From Saccharibacillus sp. O23 (GTDB lineage Bacteria > Bacillota > Bacilli > Paenibacillales > Paenibacillaceae): a stretch of DNA of 64,000 nt. The DNA lies in the NCBI RefSeq assembly GCF_002205895.1, contig NZ_NJDE01000011.1, positions 1-64,000 on the forward strand. Direction: 5' to 3'. The translations under genes and the position numbers were made by a program. Shown piece by piece: positions 59,963 through 64,000 of the stretch. Every line of letters starts with the position of its first letter. The stretch's first letter is position 1. The notes beneath the pieces were generated by a model. That model was given only the letters and a program-made list of their open reading frames with translations, was not told where the DNA came from and did no database searches.

Positions 59963-61060
59963 TTAGACGGTCGCTCCCTGTTCGTTCAATGCTTCTTCGA
60001 ACGTCCGGATGAAGATCTCGTTCTCTCTCGGAGAACCGACCGTCACACGCAGATACGTCGGATACAGCTTGAATCCCGCACGCGCGATGACCCCTTTTTG
60101 CAGCATACGCTGGAACAGTTCCATGGCAGGCTGCTTCGTGTCGACCATGATGAAGTTGCCGTTCGCCGGCAGATGGGACAAGCCCAACCGGTCGAATTCT
60201 TTTTGCAAGAACAGAAGGCCTTCGGCGTTCTTCGTCCGGCACGATTGCACGAACTCCTGATCCGCCAATGCCGCTTTGGCCGCGGCCTGCGCGATCCGGG
60301 TCGTATTGAACGGTTCGCGCACTTGGTTGATCGAACGGATCACCGAAGCTTGCCCGACGCCGTAACCGATACGCAGCGCGGCAAGGCCGTAGATCTTGGA
60401 GAACGTGCGCAGAACGACGACGTTCGGATACTGCGACAGCAGCTTCGTGCCGTCCGGATATTCTTCGTCGGTCACGTATTCGAAATAAGCTTCGTCGAGC
60501 ACGACCATTACCGAAGACGGAACGCGGTCGAGGAAACTTCTCAATTCGGTTTCGCTGACGATCGTGCCGGTCGGGTTGTTCGGGTTGCAGATCCAGACGA
60601 TCTTCGTCCGGTCCGTTACCGCCGCCAGCATCGCTTCGAGATCGTGTTTGCCGGCTTGAAGCGGCACTTCGATGCTCGTCGCTTTTTCGATATCGGCATT
60701 GCTCTTATAGACGGAGAACGTGGCGTCCGCCATGATGTTCTCATCGCCTTCCGACAGGAACGCGCGCGCGATCAAGGCGATGACTTCGTCCGATCCGCAG
60801 CCGAAGATGACCTGATCGGGATTTACGGACAGATACTCCGCTACCGCAGCCGTCAATTCGACCGCTCCGCCGTCCGGATACAAGTTGAATTTGGTCAGTT
60901 CCTCTTCGATCGCCGCTTTGACGCGAGGGGAAAAGCCGTACGGATTTTCGTTCGAAGCCAACTTCACCACTTCGCTGAGACCGTATTCTTTTTGGACTTC
61001 TTCGATCGGTTTACCGGGTTGGTAGACCGGAAGGTCGACGATATGCGCTTTAGGCTGCAT
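59963..61060 (-). CDS. hisC: Histidinol-phosphate aminotransferase
   Basis: PLP enzyme of histidine synthesis that in Bacillus also serves aromatic amino acid transamination. 365 residues: ASNENPYG, NPNNPTG, DEAYFEY and the PLP lysine in TFSKIYGLAALRIGYG. Position between trpA and tyrA matches the supraoperon order. 48 bp before tyrA. Confidence 0.96.
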   Translation of the reverse strand: MQPKAHIVDLPVYQPGKPIEEVQKEYGLSEVVKLASNENPYGFSPRVKAAIEEELTKFNLYPDGGAVELTAAVAEYLSVNPDQVIFGCGSDEVIALIARAFLSEGDENIMADATFSVYKSNADIEKATSIEVPLQAGKHDLEAMLAAVTDRTKIVWICNPNNPTGTIVSETELRSFLDRVPSSVMVVLDEAYFEYVTDEEYPDGTKLLSQYPNVVVLRTFSKIYGLAALRIGYGVGQASVIRSINQVREPFNTTRIAQAAAKAALADQEFVQSCRTKNAEGLLFLQKEFDRLGLSHLPANGNFIMVDTKQPAMELFQRMLQKGVIARAGFKLYPTYLRVTVGSPRENEIFIRTFEEALNEQGATV

Positions 61061-61159
61061 GAATATTCCCCTACTTTCCTGATTTGGCGTGTTGCAGTAC
61101 GACAGTGTCGGGACGCAACGACGCTAAAAGTATAGACTCGCGCGGGAGACGAACCGGGC

Positions 61160-61200
61160 GGGCAAAGACGGACCGCCGGACAGGCGATTCGTCTTTGCCC
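61160..61200 (-). terminator. Hairpin between trpA and hisC
   Basis: Perfect 11-bp arms GGGCAAAGACG / CGTCTTTGCCC with a 19-nt loop, 22 bp past the trpA stop. No T-tract follows on the minus strand, so it may stabilise or segment the mRNA rather than terminate it. Confidence 0.4.
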
Positions 61201-61222
61201 GTTCGTTCACCGGGCAAAATCG

Positions 61223-62110
61223 TTATACCTTTAATTCTGCCACAAATTCGCGAATTTGCAAGAGCGCATCTTCGCGTTTGTCGGCGTTCATCAAATCGGG
61301 GATCAGCGATTCGATCTTGCGGACGATCGCGCTGCCTACGACGACACCGTCGCAAATCTCGGCGAAACGCTCCACCTGCTCGCGGCTGGAGATGCCGAAT
61401 CCGACCGCTACCGGCAGATCCGTACGGGAGCGCACGTCGCGGATAAAAGCATCGACGCCTTCATGGAACGAAGCGCGTTCGCCGGTCACGCCGAGCGACG
61501 AGACGCAGTACACGAAGCCGCGTCCGTTGTTCAAAATTTTCTCGATCCGCTCGCTGGACGTCGGCGCGACGAGCGGAATCAGCGCGAGGTTCTCGCGATC
61601 GGCGCGTTCGAGCACGTCCGCCGCTTCTTCGTGCGGAAGATCGGGAATGATCAAGCCGCTGATCCCGTGCTGTGCCGCTTCGGCGAAGAACGTGTCCAGC
61701 CCCGTTTGCAGTACCGGATTGTAGTAGGTGAACAGCACGAACGGCATCTTCACGCCGCGTTCTCTCGCCTGCTTCGCAACGCCGAGACAAGTGCGCACGC
61801 TGATAAGCTGCTGAAGCGCGCGCGCGGAAGCCCGTTGGATCACCGGTCCGTCGGCGAGCGGATCGGAATACGGCACGCCCAGTTCCAATACGTCCGCGCC
61901 GGCCGCTTCGAGCTGCTCGATGATCTCGAGCGTCGTTTCGATATCGGGATCGCCTACCGTCAGGAACGGGATAAGCGCGGTGCCGCCTTGTTCGCCGATC
62001 CGGCGGAACGTCTCTTCGATCGCGTTGGTCTGGGAAGCGCCGGCCGACAAACCGCCTTCCGCCGTCGGATTCAAGGCGATGCGCCCGATCAGGTTCTGCC
62101 GTGTGCTCAT
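61223..62110 (-). CDS. trpA: Tryptophan synthase alpha subunit
   Basis: Cleaves indole-3-glycerol phosphate to indole. 295 residues: [11 protein letters not shown] with catalytic Glu analogue in [19 protein letters not shown], and [10 protein letters not shown] phosphate site. About 30 residues longer at the N-terminus than usual, but the start overlaps the trpB stop by 4 nt, which supports it. Coupled to trpB, its partner in the complex. Confidence 0.96.
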   Translation of the reverse strand: MSTRQNLIGRIALNPTAEGGLSAGASQTNAIEETFRRIGEQGGTALIPFLTVGDPDIETTLEIIEQLEAAGADVLELGVPYSDPLADGPVIQRASARALQQLISVRTCLGVAKQARERGVKMPFVLFTYYNPVLQTGLDTFFAEAAQHGISGLIIPDLPHEEAADVLERADRENLALIPLVAPTSSERIEKILNNGRGFVYCVSSLGVTGERASFHEGVDAFIRDVRSRTDLPVAVGFGISSREQVERFAEICDGVVVGSAIVRKIESLIPDLMNADKREDALLQIREFVAELKV

Positions 62111-63312
62111 TGCGCGTTCCCTCCTTCGTTTTCGTAAGCCATGATCGATTCCACGTCTTTGTCGCCGCGTCCGGACAAGCAGACGACAAGCAGCTTGTCC
62201 GCGCCGAGCGTCGGCGCGATCTTGCCCGCTTCGGCCAGCGCGTGCGCCGATTCCAACGCCGGAATGATCCCTTCGGTGCGGCAGAGCAGCTTCAGCGCAT
62301 CCAGCGCTTCTTCGTCCGTGATCGGCCGGTATTCCGCTCTTTTGATGTCTTTGAGATACGAATGCTCCGGACCTACGCCCGGATAATCGAGTCCCGCCGA
62401 GATCGAATGGGCCGGCTGAACCTGACCGTATTCGTCCTGCAGCAGATAGCTCATCGATCCTTGGAATACGCCTTTGGTGCCGAGCGTCATCGTGGCCGCG
62501 TGCAGCGGCGTATCGATGCCTTTGCCTGCCGCTTCGACGCCGACGAACTTCACGTCTTGATCCTGCACGAACGGGTAAAACATGCCGATCGCGTTGCTGC
62601 CCCCGCCGACCGCCGCCACGATCGTGTCCGGCAGGCGCCCTTCGCTCTCCAGAATCTGGCGCCGCGTCTCGTCGCCGATCACGCGCTGGAAGTTGCGGAC
62701 CATCAGCGGATACGGATGCGGACCGACCGCCGAACCGAGGATGTAGAACGTGTCCTGCACGTTGCTGACCCAGTAGCGCAGCGCTTCATTGCCCGCGTCC
62801 TTCAGTGTCTTGGTTCCGGAAATGACCGGCACGACTTCCGCGCCGAGCATTTTCATCCGAAATACGTTCAACTGCTGGCGGTGCATGTCTTCTTCGCCCA
62901 TGAATACTTTGCATTCCAGACCGAGCAGCGCCGCCACGGTCGCCGTCGCCACGCCGTGCTGGCCGGCTCCGGTTTCCGCGATGACTTTCTTTTTGCCCAT
63001 GCGAACGGCCAGCAGGCCTTGACCCAGCGCGTTGTTGATCTTGTGCGCGCCGGTATGGTTCAAGTCTTCGCGCTTCAGGTAGATCTTCGCTCCGCCGAAA
63101 TGTTCGGTCAGACGTTTGGCGTAATACAACGGCGTCTCGCGGCCGGAATACTGCTTGAGCAGATCGTTCAGTTCCGCGTTAAAAGCTTCGTCCGCCGAAT
63201 AATGCAGATACGATTGTTCGAGTTCGATCAAAGCGTTCATCAGCGTCTCGGGAACGAAGCGTCCTCCGAAATCGCCGTAGCGTCCTTTTGCGTCCGGTAC
63301 TTGTTGAATCAT
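62107..63312 (-). CDS. trpB: Tryptophan synthase beta subunit
   Basis: PLP enzyme that condenses indole with serine. 401 residues: [13 protein letters not shown] lysine in [25 protein letters not shown] and [12 protein letters not shown]. Overlaps trpF upstream and trpA downstream by 4 nt each, so the trio is tightly coupled. Confidence 0.98.
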   Translation of the reverse strand: MIQQVPDAKGRYGDFGGRFVPETLMNALIELEQSYLHYSADEAFNAELNDLLKQYSGRETPLYYAKRLTEHFGGAKIYLKREDLNHTGAHKINNALGQGLLAVRMGKKKVIAETGAGQHGVATATVAALLGLECKVFMGEEDMHRQQLNVFRMKMLGAEVVPVISGTKTLKDAGNEALRYWVSNVQDTFYILGSAVGPHPYPLMVRNFQRVIGDETRRQILESEGRLPDTIVAAVGGGSNAIGMFYPFVQDQDVKFVGVEAAGKGIDTPLHAATMTLGTKGVFQGSMSYLLQDEYGQVQPAHSISAGLDYPGVGPEHSYLKDIKRAEYRPITDEEALDALKLLCRTEGIIPALESAHALAEAGKIAPTLGADKLLVVCLSGRGDKDVESIMAYENEGGNAQ

Positions 63313-64000
63313 GATAAAGCCACCCTTTCCGCGAATAAAGTCATTTTATGAAGGTCTTTGAGTCCGTCCGTTTCGACGCCGCTCGAGACGTCGACGCCGT
63401 CCGGCGCGTATTGTCGAATCAATTCCCCGGCATTGTCCGGAGTAAGTCCGCCCGCCACGAACAGCTTCAAGCCGCGGGCGCGGGCCGCATCCCGGTAGAG
63501 CGGGATGATCTCCCAGTTGAACGTGCGGCCGGAACCGCCGCCGTAAAGCGGATCATGCGTGTCGATCAGCAGCGCGTCGGCCGCTCCGGCGTAAGCCTCC
63601 GCGATCGCCTCCGCGCGCTCCGCATGATTCGCTTGAAGATCGCCGCCGCTGTCGGCGTCAAGGCCGGAACCGTCTTCGCGGATCGAAGACGCTTTGAACA
63701 CCCGCACCCCGAAACGTTCGCGGACCGCCCGGCAGAATTCCGGGCTTTCTTGGCCGTGCAGCTGCACGACGTCCAGCGGGGCGGCCGCAAGGGCGCGGTC
63801 CAGTTCGTCCATCGTCGGATCGACGAACACGCCGACGACCTGCGGCTTTGCCGACGACCTTTGCGGCGCGGAGCCGCCGTCGGCCGTTTCGGGTTCCGAA
63901 GCCGCAGCCCGTAAGCCGCGAAGCTCGGCGATCAAAGCTCCCGCCTCCTCCGGTTCTACGCGGCGTTTGCTGGGCGCGAACACCAGGCCGATATAATCGA
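63309..64000 (-). CDS. trpF: Phosphoribosylanthranilate isomerase, 5' end outside window
   Basis: Converts PRA to CdRP in tryptophan synthesis. The frame is open to the window edge, where it reads [14 protein letters not shown], a conserved inner TrpF segment, so only a short N-terminal part is missing. [13 protein letters not shown] and [11 protein letters not shown]-type motifs are present. A Ser/Ala-rich insert of about 22 residues occurs near [12 protein letters not shown], unusual for the family. Ends overlapping trpB by 4 nt. Confidence 0.94.
   Translation of the reverse strand, partial: DYIGLVFAPSKRRVEPEEAGALIAELRGLRAAASEPETADGGSAPQRSSAKPQVVGVFVDPTMDELDRALAAAPLDVVQLHGQESPEFCRAVRERFGVRVFKASSIREDGSGLDADSGGDLQANHAERAEAIAEAYAGAADALLIDTHDPLYGGGSGRTFNWEIIPLYRDAARARGLKLFVAGGLTPDNAGELIRQYAPDGVDVSSGVETDGLKDLHKMTLFAERVALS

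Overview
This is a high-GC Firmicutes chromosome segment, most likely from the Paenibacillaceae (Saccharibacillus or a near relative is a guess). The reasons are the B. subtilis-like gene order around panBCD, birA, cca, bshA, mgsA and dapB, bacillithiol genes, a Rex repressor, a T-box leader, an S-layer-homology protein, and the LplB/LplC-type sugar transporter with a YesM/AraC two-component pair that is common in paenibacilli. No tRNA, rRNA, phage, transposon or CRISPR array was seen. Most genes run on the minus strand.

Layout. 1-8 kb: a 5'-complete but window-truncated dynamin-like GTPase, a small conserved protein, nth, a large S-layer-homology protein and a cell-wall amidase. 8-15 kb: leuCD facing a LysR regulator across a shared operator region, then proBAC behind a proline-type T-box that carries a duplicated 42-bp hairpin. 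15-25 kb: an ECF sigma/anti-sigma/membrane-protein operon, then a carbohydrate ABC transporter with its sensor kinase and response regulator. 25-34 kb: tandem hairpin repeats behind dnaD, then asnS, ackA, hbd, two LysR/metabolic loci including a tautomerase-carboxymuconolactone decarboxylase fusion, and an FtsH-like protease with an overlapping membrane partner. 34-50 kb: a long biosynthetic block (ypmB, mtaD, rex, dinG, panDCB, birA, cca, bshA, bshB1, mgsA, dapB, mazG-like) and YitT. 50-58 kb: ypjA, an IDEAL-domain protein, a phosphatase, a second ECF sigma operon and a seven-gene operon of mostly unknown function. 58-64 kb: a strong candidate small RNA gene, then tyrA, hisC, trpA, trpB and partial trpF, the 3' part of a trp supraoperon.

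How parts fit together. Amino-acid synthesis (leucine, proline, tryptophan/tyrosine/histidine, lysine via dapB) and cofactor synthesis (pantothenate, biotin attachment, bacillithiol) dominate. The 50-58 kb segment departs from the B. subtilis order: aroE, ypiA, ypiF, qcrABC and ypjB are absent where they would be expected, and the unknown operon and ECF module sit there instead.

The best candidates for something undescribed are the small RNA at about 58.6 kb, the T-box with an inserted tandem hairpin, the three tandem hairpins after dnaD whose stems co-vary, and the seven-gene operon at 53.5-57.9 kb. All functional statements come from reading the sequence and family knowledge; no searches were run.
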